A stretch of 64,000 nucleotides of DNA from Arthrobacter sp. MYb214 (GTDB lineage Bacteria; Actinomycetota; Actinomycetes; Actinomycetales; Micrococcaceae): NCBI RefSeq assembly GCF_002979865.1, contig NZ_PCPZ01000006.1, positions 162,049-226,048 on the forward strand, read 5' to 3'. The notes under the pieces are model-generated. The model was given only the letters and a program-made list of their open reading frames with translations, made no database searches and was not told the DNA's origin. The position numbers were made by a program, and so were the translations under genes. This document shows positions 51,997 to 59,780 of the stretch, piece by piece; the first letter of the stretch is position 1; the number at the start of each line of letters is the position of its first letter.

Positions 51997-52234
51997 GCAG
52001 GGCGCACACTTTCAGAAACAAAATGGATCAAGGGAGCGGCCCACCGGGAAACAAGTTGTGGAACCGCATCTTAAAACTACAACGTTCCCGCCGTCTGGAT
52101 ATTCCCCAGGGCCGGCGGTGCCTGCCATTGCACGCGGCACTGTGATATTTTCACCGGAACATAAATAGAATTCCAGTCGTTGACTAGACTAGAGAACACC
52201 AACTTGGTTTGCTTCATTGAGGGAGTGCATCGCC
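51997..52234. promoter_or_regulatory. Divergent promoter region rarD / htpX
   Basis: 238 bp without a gene. The right half is AT-rich around 52140-52185. GTGA-TATTT-TCAC occurs at 52141-52153 but with a 5-bp spacer, so it is not a standard CRP-type site. TTGACT at 52179 is a possible -35 without a clear -10. The SD GGGAG at 52221-52225 serves htpX. Confidence 0.35.
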
Positions 52235-53113
52235 GTGCATGGACATAACAACGGACTCAAAACCGCCTTTTTGATGGGCGGAATGTTTGCCCTGCTGCTG
52301 GCCATTGGCTCGCTGATATCTGCGGGCACCGGCCGTTCAATGTTCATCTGGATATTTGCCTTGATCGGCCTCGGAACTACCGCCTACAGCTATTGGAATA
52401 GCGACAAGCTGGCTCTGCGCTCGATGCATGCCTACCCGGTCAGTGAAGCGGAACAGCCGGGGATGTACCGAATCGTGCGTGAGCTGTCGATGAACGCGCA
52501 GCAGCCGATGCCGCGACTGTACGTTTCGCCAACCACTTCGCCCAACGCCTTTGCCACCGGCCGCAACCCGCAGAATTCGGCGGTGTGCTGCACCGAAGGC
52601 ATCCTGCAGTTGCTGAACGAACGCGAATTGCGCGGGGTGCTGGGCCACGAGCTGATGCATGTCTACAACCGGGACATCCTCACTTCTTCGGTCGCCGCCG
52701 CGGTTGCGGGCGTTATCACCTCCGTTGCCCAGTTCCTGATGTTCTTCGGCGGCGGCAACAGCAATGACAACCGCGGGGTGAATCCGATCGCCTTGATTGC
52801 CCTTTCCCTGCTGGCGCCACTGGCAGCGTCGATCATCCAGATGGCCGTGAGCCGCACCCGCGAATATGATGCAGACGAGGACGGAGCCAAGCTGACCAAT
52901 GATCCGCTGGCGTTGGCGAGCGCGCTTCGGAAACTGGAATCGGGGATTACGCAGGCTCCGCTGGCTTCCAATGACCAGAAGCTGGTCAACAGTTCGCACT
53001 TGATGATCGCCAATCCATTCGGCTCGCGCCTCAAGCGCATGTTCTCCACCCACCCGCCAATGGAGGATCGCATCGCACGGCTTGAAGCGATGGCTGGCGG
53101 ACGCGGGTACTAA
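52235..53113 (+). CDS. htpX: Zinc metalloprotease HtpX
   Basis: Membrane-bound M48 peptidase in quality control of membrane proteins. It has 292 residues from GTG 52235 ([12 protein letters not shown]), nine bases after GGGAG. Two N-terminal helices come first. The zinc motif HELMH (in [15 protein letters not shown]) follows at about 132-136, then further helices, with the third zinc-ligand Glu in [13 protein letters not shown]. The C-terminal [16 protein letters not shown] ending ([15 protein letters not shown]) is typical. A hairpin terminator follows. Confidence 0.94.
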   Translation: MHGHNNGLKTAFLMGGMFALLLAIGSLISAGTGRSMFIWIFALIGLGTTAYSYWNSDKLALRSMHAYPVSEAEQPGMYRIVRELSMNAQQPMPRLYVSPTTSPNAFATGRNPQNSAVCCTEGILQLLNERELRGVLGHELMHVYNRDILTSSVAAAVAGVITSVAQFLMFFGGGNSNDNRGVNPIALIALSLLAPLAASIIQMAVSRTREYDADEDGAKLTNDPLALASALRKLESGITQAPLASNDQKLVNSSHLMIANPFGSRLKRMFSTHPPMEDRIARLEAMAGGRGY

Positions 53114-53135
53114 GTGCCAAGCAGCTCCTGGGCTT

Positions 53136-53167
53136 AAGGCCGCATCTCATATGGAGATGCGGCCTTT
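53136..53167 (+). terminator. Terminator after htpX
   Basis: AAGGCCGCATCTC pairs with GAGATGCGGCCTT across a 5-nt loop; the tail TTAGCTTG is only weakly T-rich. Confidence 0.75.
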
Positions 53168-53312
53168 AGCTTGTTTCGGGCCTTTCCCGTTGAACTGTTA
53201 GTTATCTACCCTCCTACTAAAGGATGAGGCGAAGATCTTTGTCTGTCCTAGTCAAGCAAAGATAGGCTGATCGTAGCGGCACCGAAGAGAAGACTCTCTG
53301 CCGTCTGATGAT

Positions 53313-53333
53313 GGAGCAAGGAGCAAGGAGCAA
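53313..53333 (+). repeat. Three tandem copies of GGAGCAA overlapping a ribosome binding site
   Basis: Three exact 7-bp units (53313-53319, 53320-53326, 53327-53333) end two bases before the ATG of the next gene. Each unit contains an AGGAG SD when joined to its neighbour. Upstream ATGs at 53308 and 53311 are out of frame with the gene but come into frame if one unit is lost. Confidence 0.85.
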
Positions 53334-53335
53334 GG

Positions 53336-53887
53336 ATGCGAGACGACGACGCGGCACTTCTGCCCAGGCTTGGGGATGCCATAGCCGGTCAACTGGCCAC
53401 CGGAACGGTCAAAGGATTGGCTTGCCTGCTTGTGGCCTGGATTTGCTCATCATGGATTGCCCTCGACACTGCTTTCGGCACATTCGCTATCGCGCTGGCG
53501 ATCTCGTATCTCCTCTCGGAAATCCTCGGCGCCATCATCGTTCGACCGATTGTCCTGAAAGAACGCCGTCCCAACCCCGGGGGAGTGCTGTACGTCGTCC
53601 TTCCATTCGTGGTGTCCATCATGGTCAGCTTTGCTGCGTCCTATGCGGTTACCAGCTCATTGCGTGACAGCAGTTTTGTGACAGTGCTCGTTGCCGCATG
53701 CAACGCCGCTGAGATCCTCTGGATCAAACCATGGGTGCCGGGCCCTTCGCCGGAAGAAATGGCCGCGAAGTTCCATGAATTCAAAGCCATGACCAAGGAC
53801 CACTTCGCTGATGATGTTGCTGATATCAAGCGGCGGGCCAGGGAAAGGACTCGTGAACAGTACTACGCGAAGAAGCAAAGTGGCTGA
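53336..53887 (+). CDS. Hypothetical membrane protein, 183 residues
   Basis: Not recognised. About four hydrophobic segments (26-43, 46-68, 84-105, 113-128) follow a short acidic N-terminus (MRDDDAALLP) and precede a charged helical cytosolic tail (PSPEEMAAKFHEFKAMTKDHFADDVADIKRRARERTREQYYAKK), possibly coiled coil. The start is ATG 53336; its SD lies inside a heptamer repeat, so expression could vary. No conserved motif allows a function. It is convergent with yajQ. Confidence 0.7.
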   Translation: MRDDDAALLPRLGDAIAGQLATGTVKGLACLLVAWICSSWIALDTAFGTFAIALAISYLLSEILGAIIVRPIVLKERRPNPGGVLYVVLPFVVSIMVSFAASYAVTSSLRDSSFVTVLVAACNAAEILWIKPWVPGPSPEEMAAKFHEFKAMTKDHFADDVADIKRRARERTREQYYAKKQSG

Positions 53888-53958
53888 AGAAGCAGAAACG
53901 CGACGAGGATGAGCGCTGATCCTTCCCGGGTCCATGCTCCAGTGGTGCGCAGAATAGC

Positions 53959-54001
53959 AGCGAGGGCTGCTTCCCATGATGAATGGGAAACAGCCCTCGC
54001 T
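53959..54001. terminator. Bidirectional terminator hypothetical / yajQ
   Basis: AGCGAGGGCTG pairs with CAGCCCTCGCT, and an inner TTCCCAT/ATGGGAA stem continues it with one mismatch at the junction. Confidence 0.75.
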
Positions 54002-54034
54002 GTGTATCACGCGATTTCTAACGCTGGGTCAGTC

Positions 54035-54523
54035 CTAGCGGAAGTTCACGAACTGCAGATCCGCTTCTTCGAAGTCGCGCAGCAGAGCCATGGTGGCCTG
54101 CAGGTCATCGCGGGACTTGGAAGAGACGCGCAGCTCGTCACCCTGAATGGTTGACTTGATGCCCTTAGGCGCCTCATCGCGAATCAGCTTGTTGATCTTC
54201 TTGGCGACATCCTGGGCAATGCCCTCCTTGATGCTTGCCTCGATGCGGTATTCCTTGCCGGATGCAAATGGCTCGCCGGCATCCAAAGACTTTAGGGAAA
54301 TGCCGCGCTTGACCAGCTTGGACTGGAAAACATCCAGTACTGCGTTGACGCGCTCTTCCGAGTTGGCCTTCATCAGGATCTTCTCGCCGCTGAAATCAAC
54401 TTCAGCGCCAACGCCCTTGAAGTCGTAGCGCTGGGCAATTTCCTTCTGGGCCTGGTTCATCGCGTTGGCGACTTCCTGGCTATCAACCTTGCTTACGACG
54501 TCGAATGTGGAATCACTAGCCAT
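54035..54523 (-). CDS. yajQ: YajQ family nucleotide-binding protein
   Basis: Small cytosolic protein of the YajQ family (UPF0234), 162 residues from ATG 54523 (MASDSTFDVV) after AGGAG. Family pattern: SKVDSQEVANAMNQAQKEIAQRYDFKGVGAEVDF, FQSKLVKRGISLKSLD, QDVAKKINKLIRDEAPKGIKSTIQGDELRVSSKSRDDLQATMALL. Some members bind cyclic di-GMP, but whether this one does is unknown. Confidence 0.93.
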   Translation of the reverse strand: MASDSTFDVVSKVDSQEVANAMNQAQKEIAQRYDFKGVGAEVDFSGEKILMKANSEERVNAVLDVFQSKLVKRGISLKSLDAGEPFASGKEYRIEASIKEGIAQDVAKKINKLIRDEAPKGIKSTIQGDELRVSSKSRDDLQATMALLRDFEEADLQFVNFR

Positions 54524-54705
54524 GTGAATACTCCTAGTTGAAACGGGTCTGATTCGCTTCATAGCCTACCGGTTTTACCCCCTGGATTTGGGGTGTGATC
54601 AGGCTTACAGCAAAAATGCCCCTCTCGATTTCACAACATCGAAAAACTCCTGTAGAGTTATTTCTCGTTCCGACAAGAGCAAATGTTCTTGAAGCGAACG
54701 TACTC

Positions 54706-54787
54706 GGCAGATTACCCGAGTGGCCAAAGGGGGCTGACTGTAAATCAGCTGGCAACGCCTTCACTGGTTCGAATCCAGTATCTGCCA
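54706..54787 (+). tRNA. tRNA-Tyr (GTA)
   Basis: An 82-nt class II tRNA. Acceptor GGCAGAT pairs with ATCTGCC and discriminator A. The anticodon loop CTGTAAA gives GTA. A long variable arm (around GGCAACGCC) and the T-loop GGTTCGAATCC are visible. CCA is not fully encoded. A terminator follows directly. Confidence 0.96.
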
Positions 54788-54793
54788 CAAAAT

Positions 54794-54826
54794 AACTCCC
54801 GGATCCCAGGATCCGGGAGTTTTTTG
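54794..54826 (+). terminator. Terminator after tRNA-Tyr
   Basis: AACTCCCGGATCC pairs with GGATCCGGGAGTT, followed by a run of T. Confidence 0.88.
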
Positions 54827-54928
54827 CATGCGGAAGGAATGCACGGCAACCCGGATCTTTCCTATTCCCGGTTCCGAACAAGATCACCTTTCTACGTATT
54901 TCAAATAAGGATCGGCTACCGTATAACC

Positions 54929-55303
54929 ATGGCAACGAAAAATGTGAGCGAAGACGACTTCGCGAAGTTGATTGAAGACAACGACATCGTCCTCGTGGAC
55001 TTCTGGGCTGACTGGTGCGGGCCGTGCAAGCAGTTTGCACCGGTTTACGACCAGACCTCGGACAAGTTCAGCGACGTCGTTTTTGCCAAGGTGGATACCG
55101 AAGCTGAGCAGGGCCTGGCACGTGCAGCTAACGTGACCTCGATTCCTACCATCATGGCGTTCCGCGAACAGGTCCTCGTGTTCTCGCAGGCTGGTGCGTT
55201 GAACCAGACCCAGCTCGAAGATCTCGTCACCGCGGTCAAGGGCATTGACATGAGCGAAGTGCACAAGCAGATCGCCGAGGAAGCCGCGCAGGCTGATTCC
55301 TAA
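54929..55303 (+). CDS. trxA: Thioredoxin
   Basis: Thiol-disulfide oxidoreductase of the cytosol, 124 residues. The active site is WADWCGPCKQFAP (Cys at about 31 and 34), with the cis-Pro loop TSIPTIMAF. I use ATG 54929 (MATKNVSEDDF); longer readings cross the tRNA. The tail after about 108 (GIDMSEVHKQIAEEAAQADS) extends beyond a minimal thioredoxin. The SD is weak. Convergent with the glycosylase gene. Confidence 0.93.
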   Translation: MATKNVSEDDFAKLIEDNDIVLVDFWADWCGPCKQFAPVYDQTSDKFSDVVFAKVDTEAEQGLARAANVTSIPTIMAFREQVLVFSQAGALNQTQLEDLVTAVKGIDMSEVHKQIAEEAAQADS

Positions 55304-55327
55304 GAACCATTAGAGGCTTCGGGCTCC

Positions 55328-56290
55328 TTACCTCCGCCGGTGATCCAGCGGTGCGTAACGGGGCCCGAAGCTTTGTTTTTTCTGCCCCGAAAGCACCAGC
55401 AAGCGCACTACGCGTTGACGGTGCGGGGCGTATGGCGCCAATAGCTCCAGCATCTGCCCATCGCTGATTCGGCAACCGGTAAGCACCTGGCCCACGAAAT
55501 CAGCCAGATGGAAATCTCCCACCGAAATATGGTCACTGGATCCGTGGGAGCGCTGCAGGGTTTCGGCAATTGTCCAGGGACCAATGCCCGGCACCGAACC
55601 CAAGGCGGCTTCCAAGGTGCCCGGAGCCTTGGCGGTGGGCCGTGCATGGTCCATTGGCTTCTCTGCCCACCACTGCAAACTGCCGGCAACCTGCAGCAGG
55701 CGTGCCATGGTGTTAGCCCGCTGTCCTTCAACGCGCGCCTTTTGCCAGTCCCAGCGCCTCATCGAGGCAAGCTTTTGCGGTCCGGGGAAAATCATCAGGC
55801 CCTCGGGAGCCGGACCCGGAGCCCGCTGTCCCAGGTGGCGGATCAGCCAGCGCCAGGCATAATTCGCTTCAATCCCGGTCACGCGTTGTTCCAGGATCGC
55901 CCCGGCGGCGTGCTCGAAGATCCTGCCGGTACTGGGCAGAACGAAGTCCGGATGCAACGAGCGGGTGCGCGCGATGATTTCCGGGAACTTTCCTTCTTTG
56001 ATCCTCGCGTCGAAATCGCTCCAGTCATCGAGCGCCCCTAGAAGGTTCGGAGCTGAGCCGATGGCCCAGTGGGCTCCGGGACCCCATGCTCGAAACGTTG
56101 CCGGGGCGGTGGGCGCGGGCTTGCTGATTTGCAGCGTGGCATCTCCGAACGGTGTTCCAAAGGCCAGCCATGCAGCGCTCTGGGACAGGCGGATGGTCGG
56201 ATCTCCCAGTCCCCGGCGCAGGATTCCCAAAGTCTTGAGCAAGGACACGGGGCGGTGCGGATCGTAATCGGCGCTCAACGGCTTCTCCAT
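55328..56290 (-). CDS. DNA-3-methyladenine glycosylase family protein (HhH-GPD, AlkA-like)
   Basis: Base excision repair glycosylase, 320 residues from ATG 56290 (MEKPLSADYD) with AGGA eight bases upstream. The HhH-GPD core is at about 165-290, with the hairpin-helix-hairpin LGSVPGIGPWTIAETL and the catalytic Asp in SVGDFHLADFVG. The N-terminal part is the AlkA-like beta domain. It probably removes alkylated purines. Divergent from cbs. Confidence 0.86.
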   Translation of the reverse strand: MEKPLSADYDPHRPVSLLKTLGILRRGLGDPTIRLSQSAAWLAFGTPFGDATLQISKPAPTAPATFRAWGPGAHWAIGSAPNLLGALDDWSDFDARIKEGKFPEIIARTRSLHPDFVLPSTGRIFEHAAGAILEQRVTGIEANYAWRWLIRHLGQRAPGPAPEGLMIFPGPQKLASMRRWDWQKARVEGQRANTMARLLQVAGSLQWWAEKPMDHARPTAKAPGTLEAALGSVPGIGPWTIAETLQRSHGSSDHISVGDFHLADFVGQVLTGCRISDGQMLELLAPYAPHRQRVVRLLVLSGQKKQSFGPRYAPLDHRRR

Positions 56291-56429
56291 GAATCGCATC
56301 CTATAGCCTCGTGCCTGCAGTAGCTTGCGGCAGGCTTGCCTAGCACTGATGAAAAGTGCCCGTCCACTGCGTGACGTTTCGCTACGTGCCGGAACGACAT
56401 GTATGACAACCGCCGGTAAAGTTCTTGAC

Positions 56430-57794
56430 ATGAAGTATGCGTCCACAGTCCTAGATCTGATCGGCAATACCCCTTTGGTGAAGCTCAATCGAGTCACCGA
56501 GGGGATCAAAGCCACTGTATTGGTGAAGCTTGAATACTTGAATCCGGGTGGTTCCATCAAGGACCGCATCGCATTGAAGATGGTCGAGCGCGCCGAAGAA
56601 TCCGGCCAGCTCAAGCCCGGCGGAACCATCGTGGAACCAACCAGCGGCAACACCGGTGTCGGCTTGGCCATGGTGGGCCAGCTCAAGGGCTACAACACCA
56701 TCTTCGTCACCCCGGATAAGGTCGGCGAGGAAAAGCGCGACGTACTGCGCGCCTACGGTGCCAAGGTAGTAGTCACCCCAACCGCGGTGGCCCCGGATTC
56801 CCCTCAGTCCTACTACGGCGTATCGGACCGCCTGGTTACCGAGATCGACGGCGCCTACAAGCCCGACCAGTTCTCCAACCCGGCAGCACCTGACAGCCAC
56901 TTCGAAACCACCGGACCGGAAATCTGGAACGACACCGACGGCAAGCTGACCCATGCGGTCATCAGCGCAGGAACCGGCGGCACCATCACCGGCACCGGAC
57001 GCTACCTCAAGCAGGTTTCCGCCGGCCGCGCCTCGGGCCCGGTCAAGATCATTGCCGCTGACCCGGATGGCTCGGTCTACTCAGGTGGCACCGGACGCCC
57101 ATACTTCGTCGAGGGCGTCGGTGAAGATATGTGGCCAGGGAACTACGACCCATCCGTGCCGGATGCCGTGGAACCAGTCACCGACGCTGAGGCTTTTGAA
57201 ATGACCCGCCGGTTGGCCAAGGAAGAAGGCCTGCTGCTGGGCGGTTCTTCGGGCATGGCAGTGGTCGCCGCGCTGCGTGCAGCCAAGGACCTGGGCGAAG
57301 ACGACATAGTTGTCGTGATCGCCCCGGATGGCGGCCGCGGCTACCTGGCCAAGATCTTCAACGACCAGTGGATGCTGGACCAGGGCTTCACCACCGATGA
57401 ATACTCCGCCTTGGACTTCATCGGCGCGGCACTTGCCAAGCAGGGCACCACCACGGTGGCTTTGGATACAACCCTGGCCGAAGCGGCCAAGGCACTGCGC
57501 GAGCAGGGCGATGACGCACTGGTCGTGTCCACTTCGCCGCTGCCAGCGCGTATCGGCGAGATCCGCGGTGTCATTGGCGCGGGGGACATTACCGACGCAC
57601 TGCTGGCTGGCGCAGAACCAACCAGTACGCTGGCAGACCTGGGCGACTTGGCCAAGCCATTCATCGGCACCGCAGACACCCCGGAACATGCACAGGAACT
57701 GCTCAAGAGCCACCCGGCCGTACTGCTGACCAAGGGCGGCGAAGTGATCGCCGCGGCTACCGCAGCCGATCTCTTGGCCTACTCCACCCGCTAG
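56430..57794 (+). CDS. cbs: Cystathionine beta-synthase
   Basis: PLP enzyme joining homocysteine and serine to cystathionine. It has 454 residues from ATG 56430 (MKYASTVLDLIGNTPLVKLN), the family's usual start; an in-frame ATG at 56403 exists. The PLP Lys is in NPGGSIKDRIALKM, substrate loop is TSGNTGVGLAM, phosphate loop is SAGTGGTITGTGRYL. Two C-terminal CBS repeats lie at about 340-450. The gene downstream is a cystathionine gamma-enzyme, so the pair fits transsulfuration from methionine to cysteine. Confidence 0.93.
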   Translation: MKYASTVLDLIGNTPLVKLNRVTEGIKATVLVKLEYLNPGGSIKDRIALKMVERAEESGQLKPGGTIVEPTSGNTGVGLAMVGQLKGYNTIFVTPDKVGEEKRDVLRAYGAKVVVTPTAVAPDSPQSYYGVSDRLVTEIDGAYKPDQFSNPAAPDSHFETTGPEIWNDTDGKLTHAVISAGTGGTITGTGRYLKQVSAGRASGPVKIIAADPDGSVYSGGTGRPYFVEGVGEDMWPGNYDPSVPDAVEPVTDAEAFEMTRRLAKEEGLLLGGSSGMAVVAALRAAKDLGEDDIVVVIAPDGGRGYLAKIFNDQWMLDQGFTTDEYSALDFIGAALAKQGTTTVALDTTLAEAAKALREQGDDALVVSTSPLPARIGEIRGVIGAGDITDALLAGAEPTSTLADLGDLAKPFIGTADTPEHAQELLKSHPAVLLTKGGEVIAAATAADLLAYSTR

Positions 57795-57821
57795 AGACAA
57801 CACCTCAAAGGATTGATATCG

Positions 57822-58979
57822 ATGACTGAAAACCATCAGGGAGCAAACACCCGCTTTGTCCATGCGGGCCAGGAATTCGAACCGGTCACCGGCGCGGTAG
57901 TTCCGCCGCTGCACTTCTCCTCGACCTACGCGCAGGACGGCATTGGCGGCCTGCGCAACGGATACGAGTACGGCCGCGGCACCAACCCGACCCGCGACGC
58001 GCTGCAGGCGCAGCTGGCCGGCGCAGAATTCGGCACCCACGCCTTCTCCTTCAGCTCCGGCCTGGCCGCCGAGGATTCGCTGATCCGTGCGATCCTGCGT
58101 CCGGGCGATCACATTGTGCTGGGCAACGACGCCTACGGTGGAACCTTCCGCCTGATTGACCGCGTGCTGGGCGACTGGGGCATCGGCAACACCCCGGTGA
58201 ACATGGCTGATGAAGCAGCGCTGGCTGCCGCTATCGAAAAGAACAAGGCCAAGCTGGTGTGGGTTGAGACCCCTTCGAACCCGATGATGACCATCACCGA
58301 CATCGCCAAGGTCGCTGAAATCGCCCATGCTGCCGGCGCATTGCTGGTCGTGGACAACACCTTCGCCAGCCCATTCCTGCAGCAGCCGCTGACCCTGGGT
58401 GCTGACATCGTGGTCCACTCGACCACCAAGTACATCGGCGGCCACTCCGATGTGGTGGGCGGTGCGGTGATCGTCAAGGATGCGCAGCTGGCAGAAAAGA
58501 TCGGCTTCATCCAGTTCGCTGTGGGCGCCGTCTCGGGCCCGATGGACGCCTTCTTGACCACCCGCGGCCTGAAGACCCTGGGCGTTCGCATGCGCGCCCA
58601 CTCGGAGAACGCCGCACAGGTTGCCGGGTGGCTGCGTGAGCGCAGCGAAGTCGAGCGCGTGCTCTACCCGGGCTTCGAAGACCACCCGGGCCACGAGATT
58701 GCCAAGAAGCAGATGTCCGGCTTCGGCGGCATGGTGTCCGTCCAGTTCACCGGCGGAGAATCAGCGGCCCGCAAGATTGCCGAGAGCACCAAGCTATTCA
58801 CCCTGGCAGAATCCCTGGGCGGCATTGAATCGCTGATGAACTACCCGTCGGAGATGACCCACGCTTCAGTGAAGGGTACCGAGCTGGCAGTTCCGGTGAA
58901 CCTGTTGCGCCTGTCCGTTGGCATCGAGGACCCTGCGGATTTGATTGAAGACCTGGATAAGGCCTTCGCCAACCTGTAA
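57822..58979 (+). CDS. metB: Cystathionine gamma-synthase / gamma-lyase (Cys/Met metabolism PLP enzyme)
   Basis: 385 residues from ATG 57822, after AAAGGA. PLP Lys is in HSTTKYIGGHSDVVGG. Other family motifs are SSGLAAEDSLIRAIL, YGGTFRLIDRV, VWVETPSNPMM and LVVDNTFASPFLQQPL. Sequence alone does not separate gamma-synthase (MetB) from gamma-lyase; next to cbs, a lyase role in reverse transsulfuration is equally likely. It follows cbs by 27 bp, likely one operon, and ends at a strong hairpin. Confidence 0.88.
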   Translation: MTENHQGANTRFVHAGQEFEPVTGAVVPPLHFSSTYAQDGIGGLRNGYEYGRGTNPTRDALQAQLAGAEFGTHAFSFSSGLAAEDSLIRAILRPGDHIVLGNDAYGGTFRLIDRVLGDWGIGNTPVNMADEAALAAAIEKNKAKLVWVETPSNPMMTITDIAKVAEIAHAAGALLVVDNTFASPFLQQPLTLGADIVVHSTTKYIGGHSDVVGGAVIVKDAQLAEKIGFIQFAVGAVSGPMDAFLTTRGLKTLGVRMRAHSENAAQVAGWLRERSEVERVLYPGFEDHPGHEIAKKQMSGFGGMVSVQFTGGESAARKIAESTKLFTLAESLGGIESLMNYPSEMTHASVKGTELAVPVNLLRLSVGIEDPADLIEDLDKAFANL

Positions 58980-58991
58980 GAACCAAGCGCA

Positions 58992-59040
58992 AAGGACCTG
59001 GGTTCCGCTGCCCGCAAAGGGCAACGGAACCCAGGTCCTT
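58992..59040. terminator. Bidirectional terminator metB / membrane protein
   Basis: AAGGACCTGGGTTCCG pairs with CGGAACCCAGGTCCTT around an inner TGCCC/GGGCA stem, between convergent genes. Confidence 0.78.
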
Positions 59041-59067
59041 GGTGCTTTGAACGAAGTTCCGGATCGG

Positions 59068-59484
59068 CTACCGGCGGCGCTTGGCCGGTTTGGGATCCAC
59101 GATCTTGAAATACTTGTTGCTCGCTGGCATCCACATCAAGGCCACGCTGAACATGATGATGGCCGCCAACAGCGAATAGCGGCCGAATCGCAGCAACAGC
59201 GGCAGCGCGGTAATCAGGCCCAACCAGGACAGCTGGGCGCGCGCGGCCCGGTCCCCGGTGAATAAGCGGTAACCCAGCACACAGCAGGCAAGGCCGGCAG
59301 CGGCGAAAAAGATCATCAGCGCAATGGCTCCGAAATCCAGCGCGGAATCCTGGATATGCTCGTAAGCCAGGAAGCCTCCGAAGCCGAGAAAAAGCACTCC
59401 GGCTAGGAGCCATAGCATTTGGGCGATGAACAATCCGCCTGGGGTGGGCTCATCTGGACGTCGCGGAAAAAGTGGTTTCTTCAC
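59068..59484 (-). CDS. Hypothetical membrane protein, 138 residues
   Basis: Not recognised. I start at GTG 59484 (VKKPLFPRRPDEPTPG), with AGGGTTGAG upstream. A basic N-terminus is followed by four hydrophobic segments (about 21-41, 51-72, 84-100, 104-118) and a basic C-terminus (NKYFKIVDPKPAKRRR). No motif points to function. It is convergent with metB and divergent from the helicase gene. Confidence 0.7.
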   Translation of the reverse strand: MKKPLFPRRPDEPTPGGLFIAQMLWLLAGVLFLGFGGFLAYEHIQDSALDFGAIALMIFFAAAGLACCVLGYRLFTGDRAARAQLSWLGLITALPLLLRFGRYSLLAAIIMFSVALMWMPASNKYFKIVDPKPAKRRR

Positions 59485-59780
59485 GTTCTCAACCCTACGT
59501 GCTTTGGTGCGGTGCCCGATCTCACACGCTCTCGACACTGACAATAGTGGCCTGTTCAAGCTAGCATTAAGTGTTCGCGAACATCAGGGTATCCCTCTCG
59601 CATCCAGCCCAATTTTTGAGGCCGGAGCCTTCTCGTGTTGTATTTTCCGCAAAGTGTGTGCGGGTCTTTATGTCATAGGGGAGCGCTTGATGAGCGTGAC
59701 TTGTATCTGACTGTGCAGCCTATACGTCGTTTCTTTGGGGACGGCCAAGGCCTATCCCCTAACGAATGAGGTAATTCTTC
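59485..59780 (+). promoter_or_regulatory. Leader and promoter region of DEAD-box helicase gene
   Basis: 296 bp without an annotated gene. On the forward strand it holds a small ORF, MSVTCI (59690-59710), preceded at six bases by GGGGAG. It also contains a hairpin (GGGGA-c-GGCC paired with GGCC-ta-TCCCC, 59737-59759) nine bases before the helicase SD GAGGT (59768-59772). A long structured leader is usual for cold-shock RNA helicase genes. No thermosensor is proven. Confidence 0.5.

Noticed and set aside
52141..52153. GTGA and TCAC half-sites upstream of htpX
   Set aside because: The spacer is 5 bp, not 6, so it does not fit the CRP/GlxR consensus.
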